This document shows positions 32,337 to 40,173 of a stretch of 64,000 nt of DNA, one piece after another (position 1 is the first letter of the stretch; each line of letters opens with the position of its first letter). The notes below the pieces were generated by a model. The model had not been told where the DNA came from, searched no databases, and saw nothing but the letters and a program-made list of their open reading frames with translations. Made by a program: the position numbers and the translations under genes. Origin of the DNA: Mycobacterium paragordonae (GTDB taxonomy: Bacteria > Actinomycetota > Actinomycetes > Mycobacteriales > Mycobacteriaceae); NCBI RefSeq assembly GCF_003614435.1, contig NZ_CP025546.1, positions 2,852,001 to 2,916,000 on the forward strand. Reading direction: 5' to 3'.

Positions 32337-32424
32337 TCTCGTCTTCTGGACGACTCCGATGTCGATTGGGCGCGGGGTCGGTCGTCATACAGGTGACACC
32401 GTCCAGCGGAGAAGGGACCACCTA

Positions 32425-32805
32425 ATGCAGTACTGCTTGCTCATGCACTATCAGGAGGGCAGCGAGATCGGGCTGACCGACGAAGACATGGCACCCGCGC
32501 GGGCAGCCTTCGCGAAGTACGCCAAGGACCTGGACGCGGCGGGCGTCCTGATCGGCACGCAGGTGCTGCAATCGGCTGCCGTATCCACCACGTTCACGAC
32601 ACGCAACGGTGCCTCAGAGATTCAAGATGGTCCGTTCGCCGACACCAAGGAACGTCTTGGTGGGGTGTTCATCATCGACGTGCCCGATCTGGATGCCGCC
32701 TTGGTGTGGGCGGCGCGATGCCCGGCCGCGGCCTGGGGAACGATCGAAATACGGCCGGTAAGCGTGACGTACGCCAGCGGCAAAGGCTGGTATCAACCTG
32801 AGTGA
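32425..32805 (+). CDS. YCII/DGPF-domain protein
   Basis: A 126-residue protein with the DGPF motif (IQDGPFADTKERLGG) and the ferredoxin-like YCII fold pattern (MQYCLLMHYQEG, FIIDVPDLDAALVWAARCP). The purine-rich GAAGGGACC upstream provides a binding site. DGPF proteins are the standard operon partners of ECF42 sigma factors, and the next gene is one. Biochemical role unknown. The stop overlaps the start of the sigma gene. Confidence 0.85.
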   Translation: MQYCLLMHYQEGSEIGLTDEDMAPARAAFAKYAKDLDAAGVLIGTQVLQSAAVSTTFTTRNGASEIQDGPFADTKERLGGVFIIDVPDLDAALVWAARCPAAAWGTIEIRPVSVTYASGKGWYQPE

Positions 32806-34024
32806 GGTAGGGGACCGCCTGGGACAGTTCGTTCGTACTTCGTACGGGCGGCACCTGGCGCTGCTTGCCGCACCCACCGGCGACATACCCGCGGCCGAAG
32901 ACGCCATCGCCGACGCGATGGAAGGGGCGCTCACCCGATGGCCGATTGACGGAATACCCGCCAATCCGGAGGCCTGGATCCTCACGGTGGCCCGCAATCG
33001 CCTGCGCGACCGGTGGAAATCACACGCCTACCGTATGTCCGATCCCCTGCCCGAAACAGATTTTGCGACAACAGAATTGGGTGAAGCGCCGGCCGTGATT
33101 CCCGACCGCCGGCTGGAGCTGATGCTGGTATGCGCGCATCCCGCGATCACCGCAAATTGCCGAACACCGTTGATGTTGCAGACGGTGCTCGGCATCGACG
33201 CCGCGGCCATCGCGCGCGCATTCTCGGTACCTGCTGCCACCATGGCGCAACGGCTGGTGCGCGCCAAACGCCGAATACGGGATGCGCGAATACCTTTTGC
33301 CATGCCGCAACGTGCGGATCTGGACGCCCGGTTGCCGTCCGTTCTGGAAGCGGTCTACGGCGCCTTCGCGATTGACTGGCAGTTTCAGCCGGACGGTGAG
33401 CCGATCGAGTCATTGTCGGCCGAGGCGCTGCATCTGGCCCTGGTCCTGGCCGAATTACTGCCCGACGATCCCGAGGTGCTCGGATTGGCCGCACTGATGT
33501 GCCTGTCGGAAGCACGCCGGGCAGCGCGGCGCACTGGTGACGGCGAGTTCGTACCACTGGACGAGCAGGACAGCCGGCTATGGGATGAGGCGCTGATCGT
33601 GCGCGGTGAGGACTTGTTACACCGGGCCCACGGGGCCGGTCGCCCGGGCCGCTATCAATACGAGGCGGCGATCCAGTCGGCGCACTGCGCCCGCGCGCGG
33701 GACGGCTCTGTGGACAAGGTTGCGCTGCGCGCCCTGTATCGCGCGCTGGTTCGGCTTGCACCGTCACTCGGTGCTTCGGTCGCCTTGGCGGTAATCGACG
33801 CCGAAGTCGACGGGCCACAGGCAGGGCTGCGGGCCCTCGACGCGATGACCGCGACCGAGCGATTTCAGCCGGCCTGGGCCGCCCGCGCTCACCTGCTGGC
33901 AGCTGCCGGCGAATCCGAGGCCGCGGCGCATGCCTATCGTCGCGCCGTCGAGCTCACCACCGACGCCGGCGTCGTCAGATATCTGACGCGAAGGCTGGAC
34001 GCGCTCACCGGCAATCAGACGTGA
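32798..34024 (+). CDS. ECF42-type RNA polymerase sigma factor with C-terminal TPR-like extension
   Basis: Sigma region 2 is read as GRHLALLAAPTGDIPAAEDA and continues into PANPEAWILTVARNRLRDRW. Region 4 follows (IDAAAIARAFSVPAATMAQR). A helical C-terminal extension of about 200 residues contains AWAARAHLLAAAGESEAAA, a TPR-like pattern. Starting at the first ATG (32918) would remove region 2. The frame stays open upstream, and the only start-like codon is CTG at 32798, overlapping the YCII stop, giving 408 residues, a typical ECF42 length. ECF42 factors lack a classical anti-sigma factor and are encoded beside DGPF proteins, as here. The CTG start is inferred. Confidence 0.8.
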   Translation: MSEVGDRLGQFVRTSYGRHLALLAAPTGDIPAAEDAIADAMEGALTRWPIDGIPANPEAWILTVARNRLRDRWKSHAYRMSDPLPETDFATTELGEAPAVIPDRRLELMLVCAHPAITANCRTPLMLQTVLGIDAAAIARAFSVPAATMAQRLVRAKRRIRDARIPFAMPQRADLDARLPSVLEAVYGAFAIDWQFQPDGEPIESLSAEALHLALVLAELLPDDPEVLGLAALMCLSEARRAARRTGDGEFVPLDEQDSRLWDEALIVRGEDLLHRAHGAGRPGRYQYEAAIQSAHCARARDGSVDKVALRALYRALVRLAPSLGASVALAVIDAEVDGPQAGLRALDAMTATERFQPAWAARAHLLAAAGESEAAAHAYRRAVELTTDAGVVRYLTRRLDALTGNQT

Positions 34025-34025
34025 A

Positions 34026-34103
34026 TCACTGTGTGCAACAGACGAACTCCGTGCCGCCGAGGTCGAGCGTCACCTCACTCTGATGATCCCAGCATTCCGA
34101 CCC
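34026..34103 (-). pseudogene. Remnant copy of the lprI 3' end
   Basis: The last 25 codons before the TGA at 34026-34028 read GSECWDHQSEVTLDLGGTEF plus VCCTQ. They match the C-terminus of the intact lprI at 36420 (GSEYWEHQGEVNLDLGGTKF plus VCHTQ), and the DNA aligns at roughly 80% over about 78 bases, ending at the same stop. Upstream of this point the similarity ends. The remnant lies two bases after the sigma-factor stop and in the same orientation as the intact gene, so the AraC-ADH segment is bracketed by direct repeats. Confidence 0.75.
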
Positions 34104-34179
34104 CCTCGCGCCCGTAACACACGACTGATGCGCGCCAGCCGTCAGCGTCCTCAAAGCCGCTATCGATCTGAGCGTTCTG

Positions 34180-35115
34180 CTATATCGATGCCCCCGCACT
34201 GGCTGCGCCGCTGACATATTCGCGTGGTGTGGCGCCGAATCGCGTGCGGAATTCCTTGATGAAGTGTGAGGCACTGGTGTAACCGACCCGATGGGCGACG
34301 TCGGCCACGCCTACGCGTCGATCCATCACCAGTTCCCGCGCTCGGTTAAGCCGCACCTCTTTGACATATTGATAGGGCGACGAACCCGTCAGCTCTCGGA
34401 ACGCACGGGTGAACGCTGACGGGCTCAAACCCACCTGAGCAGCCAAGGCGGCAACCGTTATCGGTTCGCCCAGATGCGAATTGATGTACGTGAGTGCGGC
34501 GCCGATCGGATTACCTGCCGCCTGCTGGGCGGCGAAGTGCAGCATTCGGGCGAATTGTTCCCGCTGCAGGACCCGGTAGACGAGCTCCCGCAGATAGAGC
34601 GGAGCCAGCACCCGCCGATCGACTTCACTGCCCACGGCGCGAACGAATCGGAGCACGGAACTCATCACCTCGTCGTCGAGTGCGGAGACCACGCAACTGT
34701 CGGCCAGTTCACGGACCGATGCCGGTTCGGCGCGGCTGCGACCCGGCATGTTCTCGGAGATGGCCCTCACGGTGGAGGGGTCGATCTCCAAAACGAGGCA
34801 CAGGCAAGGGCAATCCGGCGAGGCTTCGAGGACCTCGCTCTGGAACTGCAGATCGCCATTGATGACCAGGTAGTGGAACTGGTCGTAGACATGGCATCTG
34901 CCCTTCTCGGTCACCGCCTTGCGGCCCTGGGCGACGATGCCGATAGACAGCCCCTGGATCTCCTGCCACTCCGGTTGGGTGGGACGGCTGAAGCGGTAGA
35001 TCGTCAGGCCCGGCCACAGCCCGATGTTCGGGCCGTCGTGCGTCGCCCGGGTGGTCAGTTCGGCGACGAGCTCGTGGTACGTCGCACGGTGCTCGACGTA
35101 CTCGGTAGCGGTCAG
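34180..35115 (-). CDS. AraC-family transcriptional regulator
   Basis: The C-terminal 100 residues are a double helix-turn-helix AraC domain: ITVAALAAQVGLSPSAFTRA, then GVADVAHRVGYTSASHFIKE and FGATPREYV. The N-terminal part is an AraC_N/cupin-like sensor domain. The first GTG (34914) would cut that domain. The frame is open to a CTG at 35113-35115 that has a perfect AGGAGG seven bases upstream, giving 311 residues, a normal length. I therefore favour CTG as the start. It is divergent from the alcohol dehydrogenase gene (230-base gap) and probably regulates it. Confidence 0.82.
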   Translation of the reverse strand: MTATEYVEHRATYHELVAELTTRATHDGPNIGLWPGLTIYRFSRPTQPEWQEIQGLSIGIVAQGRKAVTEKGRCHVYDQFHYLVINGDLQFQSEVLEASPDCPCLCLVLEIDPSTVRAISENMPGRSRAEPASVRELADSCVVSALDDEVMSSVLRFVRAVGSEVDRRVLAPLYLRELVYRVLQREQFARMLHFAAQQAAGNPIGAALTYINSHLGEPITVAALAAQVGLSPSAFTRAFRELTGSSPYQYVKEVRLNRARELVMDRRVGVADVAHRVGYTSASHFIKEFRTRFGATPREYVSGAASAGASI

Positions 35116-35344
35116 ATCCGCACCTCCTCGAGCATCGACGGCGGCGGGTTGGAATTGCTCTGCAAAAAAAGGTATCTGACCGCGATGCCGCCCGCAGGGT
35201 GTGTCCCCCCCGCGGCGACCGCGGCCGTACCGGAATTAGACAGACATCGAGCAGGAATCTGGTACCGCAACAGGCGTCGATCCGGTTGGCTTTGACTATC
35301 GGGCACGCGTCATCTTCCCCTGCTTCTGACCCCAAGGAGACATC

Positions 35345-36415
35345 ATGAAAATGCGGGCTGCGCGCATGCACGGCTATAACCAGCCGTTGGAGATAGACGA
35401 AGTTCCGGTGCCGGACGTCGGGCGTAGCCAGGTGCTGATCAAGGTAGCCGCGACCGGTATGTGCCGCAGCGACTACCAGCTCATGGACGGCTATTTCAGG
35501 GACGGCCTGCCCGTCGACTTTCCCTTCATCCCCGGACACGAAGTGTCCGGCACCATCACCGATGTGGGCCCTGACGTTCCGGATTCGGCCGGAATCTCCG
35601 AAGGAGATCTCGTCGTGGTCGACCCCAATTGGGGCGACGGCACCTGCCGGCAATGCCACGAAGGCAACCAACAACTGTGCGCCAATGGACAACTCGTCGG
35701 GTTCGGGCCCAACGGCGGCTTCGCCGAATACATGGTCGCCCCGTATGACCACGTCCTATCCGTTGCCGGCCAACCAGATCAACAACCCGAGTACCTTGCT
35801 CCGTTGACCGATGCCGGTCTTACTCCCTATCGCGGCATGAAGAAGTTGCGAGACGCGGGAAAGCTCGGCGCCGGCCGCACGGTGGTCGTCAACGGCATCG
35901 GGGGTCTCGGCAGCTATGGCGTGCAGTACGCGCGACTTCTCGGCGCAGGCGCCACCGTGTTCGGATTCGCCCGGAGCGATGAAAAGCTGGAGGTGGCAAG
36001 GGAACACGGCGCGGATCACACCGTCAACGTGCGTGATAAGACGAGCGAGGACGTCCAGAACGAACTTGAGGACCTGACCGGGCGGCGAACGGTCGACGCG
36101 GTGCTGGACTGCGCGGGGTCGTCCGAGTCCCTGGGACTGGCGGCAGCCATTCTGGAGACCGAAGGGGCACTGTCCCAAGTCGGCCTGATGGGCGACCGCG
36201 TCGAGTTGCCGTTGTTTCCGTTCGTCAGCGGTGAGAAGTCCTATTTCGGCTCGTTCTGGGGCAACTACAACGACCTTCGAGAGGTACTTTCACTGGCCGG
36301 CCAAGGTTTGATCAAGCACCGCGTGGTCCGGATCAAACTCAACGACATCAACGACAACCTGGAGGCGTTGGGTAGGGGCGACATCGTCGGGCGGGCAGTG
36401 GTCGTCTTCGACTGA
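35345..36415 (+). CDS. Zinc-type NAD(P)-dependent alcohol dehydrogenase
   Basis: 356 residues of the MDR family, with AAGGAGA nine bases before the ATG. The catalytic zinc site is GMCRSDYQ (Cys near 39) and PGHEVSG. The structural-zinc lobe reads GDGTCRQCHEGNQQLC: three Cys are present, but the usual first Cys is Asp or absent. The cofactor Rossmann motif is VVNGIGGLGSYGVQ near 180. It oxidises alcohols or reduces aldehydes; the substrate is unknown. It is divergent from the AraC regulator, a typical inducible catabolic pair. The segment is flanked by repeats of the lprI 3' end. It is not positioned like the M. tuberculosis adh (Rv1530). Confidence 0.87.
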   Translation: MKMRAARMHGYNQPLEIDEVPVPDVGRSQVLIKVAATGMCRSDYQLMDGYFRDGLPVDFPFIPGHEVSGTITDVGPDVPDSAGISEGDLVVVDPNWGDGTCRQCHEGNQQLCANGQLVGFGPNGGFAEYMVAPYDHVLSVAGQPDQQPEYLAPLTDAGLTPYRGMKKLRDAGKLGAGRTVVVNGIGGLGSYGVQYARLLGAGATVFGFARSDEKLEVAREHGADHTVNVRDKTSEDVQNELEDLTGRRTVDAVLDCAGSSESLGLAAAILETEGALSQVGLMGDRVELPLFPFVSGEKSYFGSFWGNYNDLREVLSLAGQGLIKHRVVRIKLNDINDNLEALGRGDIVGRAVVVFD

Positions 36416-36419
36416 CCGC

Positions 36420-37061
36420 TCACTGTGTGTGGCAGACGAATTTCGTCCCGCCCAGGTCGAGGTTCACCTCACCCTGATGCTCCCAGTACTCCGAACCCTG
36501 ACGGCTGTAGCGGGCGCCGCTGCCTGAGGGCTGCAGGAACAGGATCACGCGCACACCCTTCCAGTCCAGAACCGCCGTCTTCGGATCGAGCTGGTTGTAG
36601 AACTGCGCGGTCAACGTGCCGGCATCGGCGGGGCAGTTGTAGGTGACCACCGGCGGCGCGACGGTGGCTGGGTCGGCGATGGTCAACTCGACCAGCCGCG
36701 TCTGATAGGCCTCGAGCACGCAGGTCCGCACCTCGACGAAATCCGCGCAGCCGTCGCGGGTTGTCGCGAACGCGCTCTGCGCAGTGGTCAGCGTCGCCTG
36801 GTCGGCGCCCGGTCGTTCCAGCGCCTTTTGGTACGCCGCCTGCACTCGACGGTCGAGGTCGGTCAATTGTGGCTCATCACAAACCATTTGCTGCGCCTTA
36901 TTCGCCGGTTTGGCGCAGTCGAACGTCATCGCCGGCGCGGCGGGCCGGGTGGTGGTCGTTGCGGACGTAGTGCTCGACGACGATGCGGGCTGGGTTGTCC
37001 CGGACCCGCCGTCGCAGGCGCTCACCAGCAGTACGGCCAGGATGACGACCAACAGTCTCAT
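36420..37061 (-). CDS. lprI: LprI-like lipoprotein with MliC-type C-terminal domain
   Basis: 213 residues. The N-terminal signal peptide ends in the lipobox LVSAC (Cys 16), followed by a Ser/Thr-rich linker. Residues about 45-130 form the LprI/DUF1311 domain with paired cysteines (FDCAKPANKAQQMVC, GCADFVEVRTC). The C-terminal 75 residues resemble MliC/PliC lysozyme inhibitors (YNCPADAGTLTAQFYNQ to LGGTKFVCHTQ). M. tuberculosis LprI is a surface lipoprotein reported to inhibit lysozyme. There lprI sits beside the globin gene glbN; here an IS110 element occupies that place. Confidence 0.88.
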   Translation of the reverse strand: MRLLVVILAVLLVSACDGGSGTTQPASSSSTTSATTTTRPAAPAMTFDCAKPANKAQQMVCDEPQLTDLDRRVQAAYQKALERPGADQATLTTAQSAFATTRDGCADFVEVRTCVLEAYQTRLVELTIADPATVAPPVVTYNCPADAGTLTAQFYNQLDPKTAVLDWKGVRVILFLQPSGSGARYSRQGSEYWEHQGEVNLDLGGTKFVCHTQ

Positions 37062-37159
37062 ACCTGCTGACTACCGGGTTGCGGACGACAGCGCCTCCGC
37101 GACACGCCGTGGACAGCGGTTCAGACTTTCGCCGCAGTGCTGGGCGTTAGAGGGACGTC

Positions 37160-37202
37160 TTGTTGGTGAGGGTCCGCAAAATGTCGGGCTGGGCGGCGTG
37201 TT
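37160..37202 (+). repeat. Left copy of a 43-bp direct repeat flanking the IS110 element
   Basis: The sequence beginning TTGTTGGTGAGGGTCCGC and ending GGGCTGGGCGGCGTGTT recurs at 38902-38943 in the same orientation, with one substitution and one single-base deletion. The two copies bracket the transposase and its leader. Confidence 0.85.
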
Positions 37203-37243
37203 AAGAGCGTTATGGCTAGTGGGCGTGTTGTTGATGTTAAGGC

Positions 37244-37300
37244 GACGTCCTCCTGATGTTGTCGAAGGGCTTGGTGTCCCAAAACAGTCAGGAGGACGTC
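37244..37300 (+). promoter_or_regulatory. 13-bp inverted repeat sequestering the transposase ribosome binding site
   Basis: GACGTCCTCCTGA (37244-37256) and TCAGGAGGACGTC (37288-37300) are perfect inverted repeats 31 bases apart. The right arm contains AGGAGG and abuts the GTG at 37301, so folding of the transcript would hide the ribosome binding site. It could alternatively be part of a structured guide RNA. Confidence 0.75.
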
Positions 37301-38638
37301 GTGATCCAGAGTAGTGGTTTGTCGCGCGGTGATAGGCGGCGCAATGCCCGGTTGGCCAGATTGCGGGAGCTGGTGCCGGTTGAGAACGCAATCGTGAGCT
37401 TTGATCTGGCCGATGAGAAGCAGGCGGTCGTGGTTGCTAATCATGATTCGCAGGTGCTGGCGCGTAAGCGGGTGAAGGCCAAGACGTGGCAGCTGGGCCC
37501 GGTGCTGGATTGGGCGCGTACGGAGGCCCGCCGGCTCGGTTTCGCCGATGTCACGGTCGGCTGCGAGCCGACGGGGCATCGCTGGCGGGTGCTGGATCAG
37601 CTTGCGGTGCAACGCGAGATGACTCTGGTGTGTGTACAACCGTTGCTGACCGGGCGGGCCCGGGAATCTGAGGACTACACCCGGGACAAGACCGACGACA
37701 AGGATGCGGTGCTGATCGCACGGCTGGTGGCTCAGTTGCGGTGTTATGCCCCTGAGCGTGCTGATGAGACGTGGGCACGACTGCGGCACTTGGGAGCGCG
37801 CCGCGAGCGCCTGATCACCGAGGGGACTGCCTGCGTGCAGCAGTTGCGGGATCTGCTGGAGTGCGCCTGGCCGGCGGTGCTGGGTGCATCGGTGCGACAG
37901 TTCGATTCGGCCATCTGGTGTGCTGCTTTGGCGGTGGTATTGCAACGCTGCGAGGGCCGTCCGGAGCGGTTGAAACGGCTTGGTCTGGCACGGTTTGAGG
38001 CCGCGGTGCGTCGAGAGCTACCGCGCTGGGGTGGCAACCGGTCTCTGCGCCGGATCATCGTCGCGGTCTTTGTCGCCCTGACCGATCCGGCAGGAGTGAG
38101 CGCGCAACGCCGAGGTGCTCTCGAGCGCTGCAGCTGGGTGCTTGAGGATTGGCGCGCGATCAGGTCTCGCCGGGCGCAGGTGGAAACTTGCATGCTAGAG
38201 ATCCTTGACGCCCTTGAGCTCACCGAGTTGGCCAGCAGCATCCCCGGGGTCACCGCGACCGGAGTAGCGGCGATTCTGGCCGAGAGCGGCGATCCCACCC
38301 GTTTCGATAGCCCCCGTGCGCTGGTCAAGCATGCCGGGCTGTGTCCGCGCGAGAACAACAGCGGCACCAGCACGGGTCGATCACGGATCTCTGGACGTGG
38401 CCGGCCTGGGCTGCGGCTAGCCGCCTGGCGTGCAGTATGGGGTGCTCAACGACACAATCCCGTGATGACCGCCCGCTACCGGCACCTGAGGACCCGAGAC
38501 AAAAACCCACTGTCCGATCACCAGGCCAAAGCAGCACTGGCCGCTGCGATATTGCGCTGGGTGCACGTGATCATCACCGAACGCGTGGCCTGGAACGCTG
38601 AGCGAGCCGGCGCTAGCACGCTACCCTCAGCGGCGTAA
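37301..38638 (+). CDS. IS110-family DEDD transposase
   Basis: 445 residues from the GTG at 37301, which has AGGAGG five bases upstream. An in-frame ATG at 37256 is less likely because the good site would then be internal. The N-terminal RuvC-like DEDD domain shows SFDLADEKQ (first Asp), GCEPTGHRW (Glu) and DDKDAVLIARL (Asp pair). The C-terminal transposase-20 domain has the helix-hairpin-helix-like SIPGVTATGVAAILAESGDP and the Ser region NNSGTSTGRSRISGRGRPG. The frame is intact, so the element may be active. IS110 enzymes use a bridge RNA to choose donor and target. Confidence 0.93.
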   Translation: MIQSSGLSRGDRRRNARLARLRELVPVENAIVSFDLADEKQAVVVANHDSQVLARKRVKAKTWQLGPVLDWARTEARRLGFADVTVGCEPTGHRWRVLDQLAVQREMTLVCVQPLLTGRARESEDYTRDKTDDKDAVLIARLVAQLRCYAPERADETWARLRHLGARRERLITEGTACVQQLRDLLECAWPAVLGASVRQFDSAIWCAALAVVLQRCEGRPERLKRLGLARFEAAVRRELPRWGGNRSLRRIIVAVFVALTDPAGVSAQRRGALERCSWVLEDWRAIRSRRAQVETCMLEILDALELTELASSIPGVTATGVAAILAESGDPTRFDSPRALVKHAGLCPRENNSGTSTGRSRISGRGRPGLRLAAWRAVWGAQRHNPVMTARYRHLRTRDKNPLSDHQAKAALAAAILRWVHVIITERVAWNAERAGASTLPSAA

Positions 38639-39152
38639 CTAACGACCGATCCCATGAAATAGGTTGGGGCCAAGCTCCACACGGCGTAGAGCACACAGAT
38701 CTCGAACGACACCCTGAGCAGGCCCCGCCCGTCCTCACCGAACTCGATTGAACGACGTCGGGAAAACAAACCCGTTTGACGCACTACGTAGAGACGAGGA
38801 CCGGGCAGCCGCCCCAACCCCATTGACAAACCGTACTTACGAAGGTGTTGTGGGCAACACGCGGGCGCTCGTCGGGCCGGGGAGAGGCCGTGGGGGATGT
38901 GTTGTTGGTGACGGTCCGAAAATGTCGGGCTGGGCGGCGTGTTGTGGGCAACATGCGGGCGCTCACCAACAGCTCGACTCAGCAACAGCTCGACTCAGCG
39001 AGAGCCCGCCTCGGTCTTGGCGGGCGCCGGCGCAAATCGGCGCAAGGCGTTCGGTCTGTCGTGACCCGTATACCTATTCACCGGTCGATGTCCTAGGTTG
39101 GCTTAATGACCCCCTGTCACACCTTCCACACCGCCATCAGGAGCAACTGCCG
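38639..39152. repeat. Repeat-rich gap between the transposase and the Rv1543 homologue
   Basis: No gene is seen here. It holds two 26-bp direct repeats (38844-38869 and 38939-38964, one mismatch), each containing the hairpin GTGTTG-TGGG-CAACAC or its variant. The right copy of the 43-bp repeat (38902-38943) overlaps the second of them. Two tandem 16-bp units CAACAGCTCGACTCAG lie at about 38966-38997. No trace of glbN was found in any frame. Confidence 0.7.
38902..38943 (+). repeat. Right copy of the 43-bp direct repeat flanking the IS110 element
   Basis: It matches 37160-37202 except for one substitution and one missing base, in the same orientation. Its end merges into the 26-bp repeat at 38939. 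Confidence 0.85.
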
Positions 39153-40169
39153 ATGAACCTCGGGGACCTCACGCACCTGGTCGAAAAACCGTTCGCGGCC
39201 GTCTCGAACATGATCAACACGCCGAACTCCGCGGGCCGGTACCGGCCGTTCTATCTGAGGAATCTGCTTGACGCCGTGCAGGGCCGCAAGCTCAGCGACG
39301 CGGTCGGGGGCAAGGTTGTGCTCATCACCGGCGGGTCGTCGGGGATCGGCGAGGCCGCGGCGCACAAGATCGCCGAGGCGGGCGGCACGGTGGTGCTGGT
39401 CGCGCGCACTCTGGAAAATCTCGAGAAGGTTGCCGACGACATTCGCGCCAACGGCGGCAACGCCCACGTGTACCCGTGCGATCTGTCCGACACCGAGGCG
39501 ATCGCCACAATGGCCGACAAGGTGCTCGAAGACCTCGGCGGGGTCGACATCCTGATCAATAACGCCGGCCGCTCGATCCGGCGTTCGCTGGCACTGTCCT
39601 ACGACCGGATCCACGACTACCAGCGCACCATTCAGTTGAACTATCTGGGTGCGGTGCAGCTGATTCTCAAATTCATTCCCGGCATGCGCGAACGCGGCTT
39701 TGGACACATCGTCAACGTGTCCTCGGTCGGCGTGCAGACGCGTGCGCCGCGCTTCGGCGCTTACATCGCCAGCAAGGCCGCGCTGGACAGCCTGTGCGAT
39801 GCGCTGCAGGCGGAGACCGTCAGCGACAACGTCCGGTTCACCACCGTGCACATGGCGCTGGTACGCACGCCCATGATCAGCCCGACGACGATGTACGACC
39901 ACTTCCCGACGCTGACTCCCGATCAGGCGGCCGGGGTGATCACCGACGCGCTCATTCACCGGCCCCGGCGGGCCAGTTCACCGTTCGGGCAGTTCGCCGC
40001 GGTCGCCGACGCCGTCAACCCGGCCGTGATGGACCGCGTGCGTAACCGCGCATTCGGCATGTTCGACGATTCCTCGGCGGCCAAGGGCAGCGAAAAGCCA
40101 GGCGAGGAAAAAGATCTCGACAAGCGAAGCGAGACCTTCCTGCAGGCGACCAGAGGGATCCATTGGTGA
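39153..40169 (+). CDS. Short-chain dehydrogenase/reductase (Rv1543 homologue)
   Basis: 338 residues from the ATG at 39153, with AGGAG ten bases upstream. The frame is open far upstream, but that part is repeat DNA, and the chosen N-terminus MNLGDLTHLVEKPFAAVSN matches Rv1543. SDR signatures: VLITGGSSGIGEAAA (cofactor, near 57), INNAGRSIRR, VNVSSVG (catalytic Ser), and YIASKAALDSL (YxxxK). Rv1543 is annotated as a possible fatty acyl-CoA or fatty aldehyde reductase; the substrate is not shown by the sequence. The next SDR follows after four bases. Confidence 0.88.
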   Translation: MNLGDLTHLVEKPFAAVSNMINTPNSAGRYRPFYLRNLLDAVQGRKLSDAVGGKVVLITGGSSGIGEAAAHKIAEAGGTVVLVARTLENLEKVADDIRANGGNAHVYPCDLSDTEAIATMADKVLEDLGGVDILINNAGRSIRRSLALSYDRIHDYQRTIQLNYLGAVQLILKFIPGMRERGFGHIVNVSSVGVQTRAPRFGAYIASKAALDSLCDALQAETVSDNVRFTTVHMALVRTPMISPTTMYDHFPTLTPDQAAGVITDALIHRPRRASSPFGQFAAVADAVNPAVMDRVRNRAFGMFDDSSAAKGSEKPGEEKDLDKRSETFLQATRGIHW

Positions 40170-40173
40170 CGTC

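Larger units (their letters stand above)
37203..38901 (+). mobile_element. IS110-family insertion sequence (ends approximate)
   Basis: The element encodes one DEDD transposase. No terminal inverted repeats are seen, as expected for the IS110 group. The exact ends cannot be fixed; the limits given are the inner edges of the flanking 43-bp direct repeats. Non-coding stretches lie on both sides of the transposase (about 100 bases left, about 260 bases right), either of which could encode the bridge RNA known from IS110 elements. It sits between lprI and the Rv1543 homologue. Confidence 0.7.

Noticed and set aside
34026..34274. A separate 82-residue gene
   Set aside because: Only its last 25 codons resemble anything (the LprI C-terminus). 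There is no start signal, so it is scored as a remnant.
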